Shown here piece by piece: positions 8,112-16,377 of a stretch of DNA of 64,000 nt (its first letter is position 1; each line of letters starts with the position of its first letter). Origin of the DNA: Actinophytocola algeriensis (GTDB lineage Bacteria > Actinomycetota > Actinomycetes > Mycobacteriales > Pseudonocardiaceae); NCBI RefSeq assembly GCF_014203735.1, contig NZ_JACHJQ010000003.1, positions 481,326 through 545,325 on the forward strand, read 5' to 3'. The notes below the pieces were generated by a model, which worked only from the letters and a program-made list of their open reading frames with translations, was not told the origin of the DNA and searched no databases. Position numbers and translations under genes: made by a program.

Positions 8112-9068
8112 GTGACGGTGCTGCCGACCCCGGAGTCCGCAGAATCCGCGGCGTCCCTGTCGGACACGGGCGGTCCGTTCTCCGGGGAACGCCTCGCGGC
8201 GGCGCTGACCGGGGTGTGCGCGGCGGCAGGGCTGGACCCGGAGGGCGCGACGCTCATCAAGTGCACCGCCAACGCGGTGTTCCGGCTCGCCAGCGCGCCC
8301 GTGGTGGTCCGGATCGGCGCCTCGACGGCGTTGAACCACCGCGTGGAGAAAGTCGTCCACGTGGCCACCTGGCTGGCCGAACACGACGTCCCCGCGGTGC
8401 GGCTGCTGCCCGGGGTGCCGCAGCCGGTCACCTACGACGGCTACGTCGCCACCGTCTGGGAGGCGGTGCCGCACGGCGGTAAGCGGCCACGCGGCCGTGA
8501 CCTGGGCAAACTGCTGCGCCGGATCCACGACCTGCCGGAGCCCGCGTCGTGGCTGCCGCACTGGCGGCCGCTCGACGACGTGGCCGCGCGGATCGGCGAG
8601 GCCACCGACCGCGACGCCGGCATCGACCCCGCCGACATGGCGTTCCTGAAGGACCGCTACGACGACGTGGCGGACCAGCTGGCCAGGCTGGAGTTCCCGT
8701 CCGCGCCCTCGCTGGTGCACGGCGACGCACACCTCGGCAACCTCATCCCGGGTCCGGCGGGCCCGGTCCTGTGCGACTTCGACTCCTCCAGCCTCGGCCC
8801 GCCAGAATGGGACCTGACGCCGCTGGCCGTTGGCGTGGTCCGGTTCGGTGAGCCGGCGGGCCGGTACCAGGAGCTGGTCAGGACCTACGGCATGGACGTG
8901 ACGCGGTGGCCGGGTTTCCCTGTGTTGCGTGCGGTGCGGGAGCTGAAGCTCATCACCAGCGTCCTGCCGATCATCGGAACGCGGCCCGCGGTGCGTGCGG
9001 AGCTGTTCCGGCGTTTGGCGGATGTCCGTTCGGGTAACACTTCGGCGCGCTGGGCCCGGTACACCTGA
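8112..9068 (+). CDS. APH-fold phosphotransferase
   Basis: A 318-residue aminoglycoside-phosphotransferase-like kinase. The catalytic loop LVHGDAHLGNLIPG (near 198-211) contains the Brenner HGDxxxxN motif, and VLCDFDSSSLGPPEWDL (near 218) supplies the metal-binding DFD. An N-lobe is visible with VVRIG (near 76). It would phosphorylate a hydroxyl of a small molecule; such proteins in actinomycetes may act on choline-like, hydroxyurea-like or antibiotic substrates, not specified here. GTG 8112 is 10 nt after the XRE regulator stop, so probably co-transcribed with it. Confidence 0.85.
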   Translation: MTVLPTPESAESAASLSDTGGPFSGERLAAALTGVCAAAGLDPEGATLIKCTANAVFRLASAPVVVRIGASTALNHRVEKVVHVATWLAEHDVPAVRLLPGVPQPVTYDGYVATVWEAVPHGGKRPRGRDLGKLLRRIHDLPEPASWLPHWRPLDDVAARIGEATDRDAGIDPADMAFLKDRYDDVADQLARLEFPSAPSLVHGDAHLGNLIPGPAGPVLCDFDSSSLGPPEWDLTPLAVGVVRFGEPAGRYQELVRTYGMDVTRWPGFPVLRAVRELKLITSVLPIIGTRPAVRAELFRRLADVRSGNTSARWARYT

Positions 9069-9269
9069 CTCGTCTGGCGCAAAGGCCGTAACGCTGCGTC
9101 GCCGGGAACCGACCATCTTCATGTGCTCGTGAGGACGTCTTCGCACGTCGTCGCCGGTCCGAGCGAAGTTCATTCGTTCGGGTGATGGGGAAGGGTAGCC
9201 GTCCGCGCGAAGCACGCTACGCTGAGTGGTACTAGCCTCTGTCCGCTCCCCGAACGAGGTGTCCTTCTG

Positions 9270-9572
9270 GTGGCTAGGGTGATCAGGCAACGTCGCAGCG
9301 CGCGCCGCGCGCTCGCATCGGCGCGGGTTCTCGACCAGGTGGTCGAGAATCAGCTCCCGCTTGTCGCCCGTCTGCCCGAAGGCCGCAGCAGGACGCGGGC
9401 CGCGGACTTCCTCGCCGAGCTGGTCCTGCTGTCGCAGGCCTACCGGCACCACGCGGAGGGCTGGATCAGCCGCCGCGAACTGGAGCGGCGCGGTCATTCG
9501 ACGATGCGGAAGCTGTCCAGGATCCGCGAGCGTTCGCCGCAGTCGTCCACGCAGTTCACCGAGCAGGACTGA
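9270..9572 (+). CDS. Small hypothetical protein
   Basis: A basic, largely helical product of 100 residues with an Arg-rich N terminus (VIRQRRSARRAL). No motif recognised. GTG 9270 is the first in-frame start. The 201-bp space before it, after the kinase stop, contains no gene; TACGCT and TAGCCT near 9218-9236 could be -10 elements. Codon bias looks real, but function is unknown. Confidence 0.5.
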   Translation: MARVIRQRRSARRALASARVLDQVVENQLPLVARLPEGRSRTRAADFLAELVLLSQAYRHHAEGWISRRELERRGHSTMRKLSRIRERSPQSSTQFTEQD

Positions 9573-9722
9573 CCACTCACCGTTGGTCTTCCTTTCCGCT
9601 CTCGCGCGCCCGTGTGGCGCGGCACACAGTGGCGGTGGAACGACGAACGGTCGCCGATGCGCCGTTTACCGTTCGCCCCGGCCTAACTGTGCACTTGATC
9701 GTGAAAGACGAGCAACGGAAAG

Positions 9723-10745
9723 TCAGGCGACCGGCGTCCGCGTCAGCACGACCGCGAACCCGAAGGCCGCGCACATGACAGCGATCTCCAACGCGGCCCA
9801 CCCGATGAGCGCGGTCCGCTGGTGGCGCACGATCCCGGGCAGCAGCCGCCACCGGATGTTGGCGCCGAGCGCGGCGAGCCCGGCGAAACAGGCGAGCTTG
9901 AGGATGACGAGCAGCCCGTAGCCGGTGCCGAACAGGACGTCGACCAGGCCCCGGCCCGTCACCGAGGTCAGCTCCACCGCCGCGTTGAACAGCCCGGTCG
10001 CCGCCACCACGCACAGGCAGGCGGTCGCGAGCCTGGAGAACCGGGGCAGCGTGTGGGCGAGCAGCGTGCGGTTCGCGGCGAGCGCGATGACGACCGCGCC
10101 GAGTCCGCCGGTCCACACGGCCGCGCCTAGCACGTGCAGCTCCATCGAGATCATCGCGTAGTCCTGCCACCGCCAGTTGGTGGCGTGCCCGGTGACCGGC
10201 AGCGGCAGCAACGCGAACAACGCGACCGCCGCCCGCAGTTCGGCGGGCACCGCCTCACCGGCACGCACCGACCACAGCGACAGGCCGAACGACACGAGCG
10301 CGACCGCGGCGACGAACACCAGCGCCTTGCCCGCGCTCACCGTCGCCACGTACTCGGTGACCCGCGAGAACGAGATGCCCGCCGCGTGCGGCAGCACCTC
10401 CGCGGTCTGCAGCACGAGCGTGGCGAGCGCCGCCACGGCGAGCGCGAGCGCGCTGAACGCGGCCGCCCGCCGCGCGCCGGTCAGCACCCGCTCCGCACCC
10501 TTCGGCCGGGACAGCCCGACGAGGATCGGCAGCAGGTTCAGCCCGACGGTCGCGACGGCGGCCAGGTCGAACAGGACCCGGACGACCGGAAGGCCGTACC
10601 GGACCACCGCGTCCGGCTCGAGCACGCCCGTGATCGGGCGCACGGGGGTGAGCAGCAGACCGGCCAGCACCGCGAGCAGTGCCGCGCCGATCCCGATCCC
10701 GACCAGGTGCAGTCGGGACACCGCGGTGGTCCGGGCCTCCTTCAC
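9723..10745 (-). CDS. copD: CopD family copper resistance membrane protein
   Basis: A polytopic membrane protein of about 340 residues with roughly eight hydrophobic segments. The C-terminal CopD domain contains GHATNWRWQDYAMISMELHVLGAAVWTGGL (split here: GHATNWRWQD, then SMELHVLGAAVWTGGL), a conserved His-containing stretch. Family role: moving copper across the cytoplasmic membrane together with CopC. GTG 10745 is chosen because it gives a 7-nt gap to copC and avoids a non-conserved Arg/Ser-rich extension. It is the third gene of the YcnI-CopC-CopD operon on this strand. Confidence 0.88.
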   Translation of the reverse strand: MKEARTTAVSRLHLVGIGIGAALLAVLAGLLLTPVRPITGVLEPDAVVRYGLPVVRVLFDLAAVATVGLNLLPILVGLSRPKGAERVLTGARRAAAFSALALAVAALATLVLQTAEVLPHAAGISFSRVTEYVATVSAGKALVFVAAVALVSFGLSLWSVRAGEAVPAELRAAVALFALLPLPVTGHATNWRWQDYAMISMELHVLGAAVWTGGLGAVVIALAANRTLLAHTLPRFSRLATACLCVVAATGLFNAAVELTSVTGRGLVDVLFGTGYGLLVILKLACFAGLAALGANIRWRLLPGIVRHQRTALIGWAALEIAVMCAAFGFAVVLTRTPVA

Positions 10746-10752
10746 GTCACGG

Positions 10753-11313
10753 TCATTCCGGTTGCTTGCCGCCGCCGATGCGCAGCGCCACGAACAACCC
10801 GGCACCGAGCAGCACGACCGCGCCGACGAGCCACACCCAGATGGGCATCCCGCCGTCGTCGCCGTTGCCGCCGCCCGCGCTGGGGTCCATGTCGATCCAG
10901 CCCGGGTCGCCCTCGGCCGCCGGGGTGCCGCTGCCCGCGGTGTTGACGTTGAACGTCAGCTCCCCGGAGACGGGGTGGCCGTCGGCCGACACGATCCGGT
11001 AGCCGATCGTGTAGGTGCCCGACGGGCCCAGCTCACGAACCGGTGCGCTGACGACGTTGCTGTCGACGGACGCCGAGCCGCCCTGCCACTGCTCGCCGTC
11101 GGGTCCGGTGACGGCGATGGAGTTGAGCCCCTCGCCCTCCTGGACCGGCTGGTCGAACGTCAGCACGATCTCGGCGGGGCCGGCGTCGAGCACCGCCTTG
11201 TCCGCCGGGTTGCTGCCGGTCAGGGAGTTGTGCGCGGACGCGGGCGCGGCCAGGGCGAACAGCCCCAGCCCCGCCAGCGTCAGCACGGACAGCGCCTTGG
11301 CGAACTTCCTCAT
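10753..11313 (-). CDS. copC: CopC domain copper-binding envelope protein
   Basis: A 186-residue secreted, membrane-anchored protein. The signal peptide ends at APASA|HNSL, so mature residue 1 is His, a standard Cu(II) ligand of CopC; a second conserved His is in SADGHPVSGEL (near 105-115). The beta-sandwich is followed by a Gly/Asp linker and a C-terminal TM helix (about 155-178). ATG 11313 overlaps the YcnI stop as ATGA. It would deliver copper to, or buffer it for, CopD. Confidence 0.9.
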   Translation of the reverse strand: MRKFAKALSVLTLAGLGLFALAAPASAHNSLTGSNPADKAVLDAGPAEIVLTFDQPVQEGEGLNSIAVTGPDGEQWQGGSASVDSNVVSAPVRELGPSGTYTIGYRIVSADGHPVSGELTFNVNTAGSGTPAAEGDPGWIDMDPSAGGGNGDDGGMPIWVWLVGAVVLLGAGLFVALRIGGGKQPE

Positions 11314-12065
11314 GACCGGCTCGTGGCCTTCCGCGCCCGCAAGGTGGCGCCGACGCCGAAGCCGAGACCCAGCGCGCCGACCACGAGGCCGGCACCGCCC
11401 AGCCAGCGGGCGGTGTCGTCGGAACCGGAGGCCGCGGCCGCGTTGGCGTCATCGGACTCCGAGGCCGCGTTCTGAGCGTCCACCGATGCCGCCGAACCAC
11501 CGTGGTGGTCCTCGCCTTCCGGCGCGAGCGCGATCACCGGCGCCGGGTGCTCCGGTTCGGCACCGTCCTCGGCGGGCGGCTGGTCCCACGCGACGACCTT
11601 GCCGCCCTCGTAGGTCTGGATCGCGGGCATGACCAGCTGGTCGGTCTCCGGCAGCGGGCCGACGGACAGCTCGAACTCCTCGAACTCACCCGGTGCGATG
11701 CGGGTGCCCGCGGCCGCGGTCCAGGTGACCGAGCTGATGGCCTCCTTGATCTCGGCGCCGTGGACCTTGACCGGCTTGTCCAGCGCGACCTTGGTGATCT
11801 GCGCGGTCCAGCCCGCCATGGGCCGGGTGCGCGCGGAGGTGACCGGGGTGTCGGCGGGCATCTTGACCTCGAGCTTCACGGTGCCCGCGGCCTCGTCCTC
11901 GTTCGGCACCCGGAAGGTGATCTTCGAGTAGCCGCCCTGCTGCGCGGCCTCGCCGAGAACCTTCGCGGTGACGTGGGCCGACGCGAGGCCGGAGCCGAGC
12001 AGCGTGGCGACACCGGCCGCGACGGCTACGACACCGGCGCGCGCGATGAAACGTGTGGTGGACAT
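11310..12065 (-). CDS. ycnI: YcnI family (DUF1775) copper-binding protein
   Basis: A 251-residue envelope protein. The signal peptide ends GLASA|HVTAKVL, leaving the N-terminal His that binds Cu(II) in YcnI. The DUF1775 beta-sandwich spans about 33-165 with RVPNEDE and VTWTA. A Glu/Asp/Ser-rich linker with HHGG is followed by a C-terminal TM helix (about 220-242). ATG 12065 is preceded by AGGAGAG. First gene of the copper operon. Function as a copper chaperone is known for the family, inferred here. Confidence 0.88.
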   Translation of the reverse strand: MSTTRFIARAGVVAVAAGVATLLGSGLASAHVTAKVLGEAAQQGGYSKITFRVPNEDEAAGTVKLEVKMPADTPVTSARTRPMAGWTAQITKVALDKPVKVHGAEIKEAISSVTWTAAAGTRIAPGEFEEFELSVGPLPETDQLVMPAIQTYEGGKVVAWDQPPAEDGAEPEHPAPVIALAPEGEDHHGGSAASVDAQNAASESDDANAAAASGSDDTARWLGGAGLVVGALGLGFGVGATLRARKATSRS

Positions 12066-12132
12066 GTCTCTCCTGAGATGAACGGGGATTCCGGGCGCAC
12101 TCCTTCGCACGTCCGGTGGGGTGTCTGGGTTC

Positions 12133-12669
12133 TCAGGAGTGGACTGGTGGGCCGCGACGTGCGCAGACCTCGCGGAACAGCACCTCGAGGAAGGCGCCGG
12201 GGCGGGCGGGCAGCGGGGAGCCGCCGGGCCGGGCGGTGCGGCGGACCGGGCCGGCGACCAGCGCGGTGAGCCGCGCCAGGAGCCACGCGGCCGCGGTCGT
12301 GACCAGGCGGAGCGCGACGCCCGCCCTGGTCAGGAGCACGGCCGTGACCACGGTGGCGACGGCGTGCGCGGTGAACATGGTCCAGGGGTCGAAGAGCGAC
12401 TGCTGGTGCCCGTGCCCTCTGGCGAGCTCGGTGAGCAGCAGGTGCTGGCAGAGCTGTGTCACGCCGAGGACACCCACGAGCGCCGGGATGCCGCCGCGGT
12501 GGGCGAGTGTCGAGCCGCCCCACGCGAGGAGCGTGGCCAGCAGGACGGTGAACAGGGAGTCGGACACCGCGCCGCCGCCGATGCCGTGCGCGGCGATCGC
12601 GAGCGCGGCCGAGGACGACGCGAGCAGGACGCCACCAGCGCCCTCGTGTCGCACTCGTCTCCCGTTCAC
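12133..12669 (-). CDS. Small membrane protein with His motifs in copper cluster
   Basis: A membrane protein of about 178 residues with four or five hydrophobic helices. Between helices 3 and 4 lies CQHLLLTELARGHGHQQSLF, then FTAHAVATV; these Cys/His residues could bind copper. It is the first gene of the copper cluster, 67 bp upstream of ycnI. GTG 12669 is used; GTG 12654 is equally possible. No named family recognised, but this layout recurs in actinomycete copper loci from general knowledge. Confidence 0.65.
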   Translation of the reverse strand: MNGRRVRHEGAGGVLLASSSAALAIAAHGIGGGAVSDSLFTVLLATLLAWGGSTLAHRGGIPALVGVLGVTQLCQHLLLTELARGHGHQQSLFDPWTMFTAHAVATVVTAVLLTRAGVALRLVTTAAAWLLARLTALVAGPVRRTARPGGSPLPARPGAFLEVLFREVCARRGPPVHS

Positions 12670-12779
12670 GGGCCCAAGAGTAGGACGAAACCGTGGTTCT
12701 GTGACTGGTCGGATCGGTGTCCCTGGGCGAGGCACGCCCGACTTTCGGGTACTTGCTTCCCGAGGTGATCTAGACCACG

Positions 12780-13436
12780 GTGATCAAGGTGAGTCTGTGG
12801 GAGTTCGTCACCGACCGCTGGCCCCGGCTCGCAGCCGAGGCCTACCAGCACGCCAGCGTCGTCATCCAGTGCACGCTCATCGCCACGCTCGTCGGCGTTC
12901 TCGCAGGTGTCGCCGTCTACCGCAGCCCGATCGGGTCCACGATCGCGACCGCACTGGCGAGCACGATCCTGACCATCCCGTCGTTCGCCCTGCTCGGTTT
13001 GCTGATCCCGCTCGTCGGGCTCGGGGTGGCGCCGACGGTCACCGCGCTCGTGCTGTACGCGCTGCTGCCGATCGTGCGCAACACCATTGTCGGCCTAGGC
13101 GGAGTCGACTCCGCGGTCACGGACGCGGCCCGCGGCATCGGCATGAACCGCATGCGGGTGCTGACGCTCGTCGAACTGCGGCTCGCGTGGCCCGCGATCC
13201 TCGCGGGCATGCGGGTGGCGACCCAGATGCTGATGGGCATCGCCGCGATCGCCGCGTACGCGAAGGGGCCGGGCCTCGGCACCGAGATCTTCTCCGGGCT
13301 GAACCGCGCGGGCGCCGCCAACGCGGTCAACCAGGCGCTCGCGGGCACGCTCGGGATCGTGCTGATGGCGCTGCTCATCGACGGGCTGTACCTGCTGGTC
13401 GCCCGCCTGACCACCTCGAGGGGGATTCGTGCCTGA
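12780..13436 (+). CDS. Osmoprotectant/betaine ABC transporter permease
   Basis: A 218-residue inner membrane permease of the OpuCB/ProW family, with five to six TM helices. The EAA loop is seen as DAARGIGMNRMRVLTLVELRLAWPAI (in two parts: DAARGIGMNRMRVL, ELRLAWPAI) near residues 115-145, where the ATPase docks. GTG 12780 gives a short cytoplasmic N terminus; GTG 12789 is an alternative. First of four genes in the operon; overlaps the ATPase gene by 8 bp. Confidence 0.9.
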   Translation: MIKVSLWEFVTDRWPRLAAEAYQHASVVIQCTLIATLVGVLAGVAVYRSPIGSTIATALASTILTIPSFALLGLLIPLVGLGVAPTVTALVLYALLPIVRNTIVGLGGVDSAVTDAARGIGMNRMRVLTLVELRLAWPAILAGMRVATQMLMGIAAIAAYAKGPGLGTEIFSGLNRAGAANAVNQALAGTLGIVLMALLIDGLYLLVARLTTSRGIRA

Positions 13437-14562
13437 GCAGACCAGCGTGGGCATCGAGCTGGCCGACGTCACGAAGCGGTACCCGGGGAGCAGGGAGCCC
13501 GCGGTCGACGGGTTCACGATGACGATCAACCCCGGCGAGACGACGATCTTCGTCGGCCCATCCGGCTGCGGCAAGACCACCACCATGCGGATGATCAACC
13601 GGCTGATCGAGCCGACGTCCGGCCGCATCGTGATCGGCGGCGACGACGCGCTGTCGCTCGACGCGGACGACCTGCGGCGGCGCATCGGCTACGCGATCCA
13701 GCAGGCCGGCCTGTTCCCGCACCTGACGGTGGCGCAGAACGTGGGAGTCGTGCCGGGCCTGCTGAAGTGGCCGAAGAAGCGGATCGAGGCACGCGTCGAG
13801 GAGATGCTGTCGCTGGTGGGCCTGGAGCCCGAGGAGTTCCTCCGCCGGTACCCCCGGCAGCTGTCCGGTGGGCAGCAGCAACGCGTCGGGGTGGCGCGGG
13901 CGCTCGCGGCGGACCCGCCGGTACTGCTGATGGACGAGCCCTTCGGCGCGGTCGACCCGATCACGCGCGGCAACCTGCAGGACGAGCTGCTGCGGCTGCA
14001 GGCGGAGCTGCACAAGACGATCGTGTTCGTCACCCACGACTTCGACGAGGCGGTGAAGCTCGGCGACCGGATCGCGGTGCTGGGTGACCGCTCGCGGATC
14101 CTGCAGTACGACACCCCGGAGGCGATCCTCGCGAACCCGGCGGACGACACGGTGGCGGGTTTCGTCGGCGCGGGCGCGTCGCTCAAGCAGCTCACCTTGT
14201 TGCGGGTGCGGGACATCGTGCTGGGCTCGGCGATCACCGCGTCGGTCGAGGAGGCGCCGTCCTCGGTGCGGCAGCGCATGGCGACCGAGGGCCGCAAGTT
14301 CGCGCTGGTGCTGGACAACCGGCGGCGGCCGCTGCGATGGGTGCACGACCGGCAGCTCGGCGGCGCGTCGCTGGCCGGGATCGGCAGACCGGTCGGCGAC
14401 GTGGTGTCCACGCAGTCGACGCTGCAGGACGCGTTGGAGGCGATCCTCACGGAGGGCGGCGACGCGGTCGTCACCGGCCCGCGCGGCGAGTACGCGGGGA
14501 CGGTGCAGCTGGACACGGTGGTCGCGAAGATCCGCGAGCTGCGTGAGGAGCACCAGTCGTGA
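13429..14562 (+). CDS. Osmoprotectant/betaine ABC transporter ATP-binding protein
   Basis: A 377-residue ATPase of the OpuCA/ProV family. Walker A GPSGCGKTT (near 43-51), signature LSGGQQQR (near 145), Walker B VLLMDEPFGAVD (near 165) and the switch His in FVTHDFDEA. Residues about 250-370 form the CBS-like tail that senses ionic strength in OpuA relatives, here somewhat degenerate. GTG start; it overlaps the permease genes on both sides (8 bp and GTGA 4 bp). Drives uptake of glycine betaine, choline or carnitine-like solutes. Confidence 0.92.
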   Translation: MPEQTSVGIELADVTKRYPGSREPAVDGFTMTINPGETTIFVGPSGCGKTTTMRMINRLIEPTSGRIVIGGDDALSLDADDLRRRIGYAIQQAGLFPHLTVAQNVGVVPGLLKWPKKRIEARVEEMLSLVGLEPEEFLRRYPRQLSGGQQQRVGVARALAADPPVLLMDEPFGAVDPITRGNLQDELLRLQAELHKTIVFVTHDFDEAVKLGDRIAVLGDRSRILQYDTPEAILANPADDTVAGFVGAGASLKQLTLLRVRDIVLGSAITASVEEAPSSVRQRMATEGRKFALVLDNRRRPLRWVHDRQLGGASLAGIGRPVGDVVSTQSTLQDALEAILTEGGDAVVTGPRGEYAGTVQLDTVVAKIRELREEHQS

Positions 14563-15332
14563 CCGTCACCGACGCGGTGGTCTCGATGGAGTCCGGCACC
14601 CGTCGCGCGGAGGTCGTACGGCTGTTCCTGCAACCGATCGCGGCACTGGTTCTCGTCGGGGCCGTGCTGGTGTGGGCGTTCAGCCAGGACCTGGACGCGA
14701 TCGAGGTGGTGACGCTCAACGCGGCGACGTTGTTGAAGTCGACCGGCGAGCACGTGCTGATCACGGCGGCGGTGACGGTTCTCGTCGTGGTGGTGGCGAT
14801 CCCGCTCGGCATCGTCCTCACGCGACGGTGGGCGCGGTGGATCGCCCCGGTGTTCCTCGGCGTCGCGACGATCGGTCAGGCGGCGCCGGCGATCGGCGTG
14901 ATCGTGCTGTACTTCCTGTGGACAGAACAGGAAGGGCTGTGGGCGGCGGCGGTGCCGCTCGCCTTCGTGTCCCTGCTTCCGGTGCTGCGCAACACGATCG
15001 TCGGCATCCAGCAGATCGATCCCGCGCTCGTCGACGCGGGGCGGGGGATCGGGATGTCGTCGTTCACGGTGCTGCGCCGGGTGGAGCTCCCCTTGGCGAT
15101 CCCGCTCATCCTCGCCGGCCTGCGCACGTCGCTGGTGCTGGCCGTGGGCACGGCGACGCTCGCGCTGTTCGTCAACGGCGGCGGCCTCGGCTTCGTGATC
15201 GACTCGGGCTACAAGGTGGCCCGCCCGACGGTGTTGCTGACGGGCGCCGCGCTGGCGGTGGGGTTGGCGCTGCTGATCGACTGGCTTGGCGCGCTGGCGG
15301 AGCGGTACCTCGGCCCGAAGGGGTTGCGATGA
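14559..15332 (+). CDS. Osmoprotectant/betaine ABC transporter permease
   Basis: A 257-residue permease, second of the pair, with six predicted TM helices and an EAA loop DAGRGIGMSSFTVLRRVELP near 165-185. The two permeases would form a heterodimeric channel, as in OpuCB/OpuCD. GTG 14559 overlaps the ATPase stop (GTGA), and its own stop overlaps the binding-protein ATG (ATGA), so all four genes are coupled. Confidence 0.9.
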   Translation: MTVTDAVVSMESGTRRAEVVRLFLQPIAALVLVGAVLVWAFSQDLDAIEVVTLNAATLLKSTGEHVLITAAVTVLVVVVAIPLGIVLTRRWARWIAPVFLGVATIGQAAPAIGVIVLYFLWTEQEGLWAAAVPLAFVSLLPVLRNTIVGIQQIDPALVDAGRGIGMSSFTVLRRVELPLAIPLILAGLRTSLVLAVGTATLALFVNGGGLGFVIDSGYKVARPTVLLTGAALAVGLALLIDWLGALAERYLGPKGLR

Positions 15333-16306
15333 GGCGGCGGCTGGCCGCGCTGGCCGCGGCGTGCACGGTGCTGGTGGGTGGCTGCGGCCTGGAGGCGGGC
15401 GCCACGCTGCCGTTCGACGTCGGCCCGGGTTCGATCAAGGCGGAACCGACGCTGCGGGACGTGCCGATCCGGGTGGGCTCGAAGAACTTCACCGAGCAGA
15501 TCCTGCTGGGCTACATCGCCGAGGTGGCGTTGACCGCGGCGGGCGCGGACGTCGAGGACATGACGAACATCCAGGGTTCCACGCCGGTGCGGCAGGCACT
15601 GGAGGTGGGCGATCTGGACCTGTACTGGGAGTACACGGGGACGAGCTGGATCAACTTCCAGCAACAGACCGAGCCCATTCCCGACGAGCAGGAGCAGTAC
15701 GACGCGGTGAAGAAGGCCGACCTCGAGCGGTTCGGCGTGGCGTGGCTCGACTACTCGCCGGTGAACGACAAGTACGCGTTCGCGACAACGCGCGCGTTCG
15801 CCGAACAACACGGCCTGAAGACCATGTCGGACATGACGGCGCTGCTGCGGCGGGACCCGTCGCTCGGCACGTTCTGCATGGAGTCGGAGTTCATCAACCG
15901 GCAGGACGGACTGCTTGGCGCGGAACAGAAGTACGGCTTCGAGGTGCCGGACCGCGACATCAAGACCTTCGGCGTGGGCGCCATCTACGCGACGCTCGCG
16001 ACGGGCCGCACGTGCAACTTCGGCGAGGTCTTCACCACGGACGGCCGCATCCTGACCCTGGACCTGGCGGTGCTCGAGGACGACAAGAAGACGTTCCCGC
16101 AGTACAACGCCGCGGTGACGGTCCGCAAGGAGTTCCTGGACCGCTACCCGGCGATCGCGGACGTGCTCGAACCGGTGTCGGCGAAACTGAACAACGACGT
16201 GATCCTGGAACTGTCGGTCAAGATCGACGGCGACGGCGAGGACCCGGCGGTGGTGGCCCGCGACTGGCTGGCGAAGGAAGGCTTCGTGACCATCCCGGCG
16301 GACTGA
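15329..16306 (+). CDS. Osmoprotectant ABC transporter substrate-binding lipoprotein
   Basis: A 325-residue OpuAC/OsmF family binding protein. The N terminus RRRLAALAAACTVLVGGC is a lipoprotein signal with lipobox VGGC (Cys near 18). The mature domain begins PIRVGSKNFTEQILLGYIAE, the family hallmark, followed by DLYWEYTGTSW. ATG 15329 overlaps the upstream permease stop as ATGA. It captures quaternary-amine osmolytes outside the membrane and hands them to the two permeases. Confidence 0.9.
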   Translation: MRRRLAALAAACTVLVGGCGLEAGATLPFDVGPGSIKAEPTLRDVPIRVGSKNFTEQILLGYIAEVALTAAGADVEDMTNIQGSTPVRQALEVGDLDLYWEYTGTSWINFQQQTEPIPDEQEQYDAVKKADLERFGVAWLDYSPVNDKYAFATTRAFAEQHGLKTMSDMTALLRRDPSLGTFCMESEFINRQDGLLGAEQKYGFEVPDRDIKTFGVGAIYATLATGRTCNFGEVFTTDGRILTLDLAVLEDDKKTFPQYNAAVTVRKEFLDRYPAIADVLEPVSAKLNNDVILELSVKIDGDGEDPAVVARDWLAKEGFVTIPAD

Positions 16307-16377
16307 GCGGGGACCGGTCCCGGCGGGGAGGCCCGAAACTACGCGGGTCTCGCCAGTTCCTCCGGGAAGGAACCACG

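Noticed and set aside
14084-15328. Plus-strand frame continuous with the binding-protein gene (740 codons in total)
   Set aside because: Its first half overlaps the ATPase and permease genes in another frame and has no motifs; only 15329-16306 is real.
15286-16377. Plus-strand extension of the 16378-17841 gene
   Set aside because: Arg/Gly-rich shadow of the binding-protein gene; the conserved protein starts at ATG 16378.
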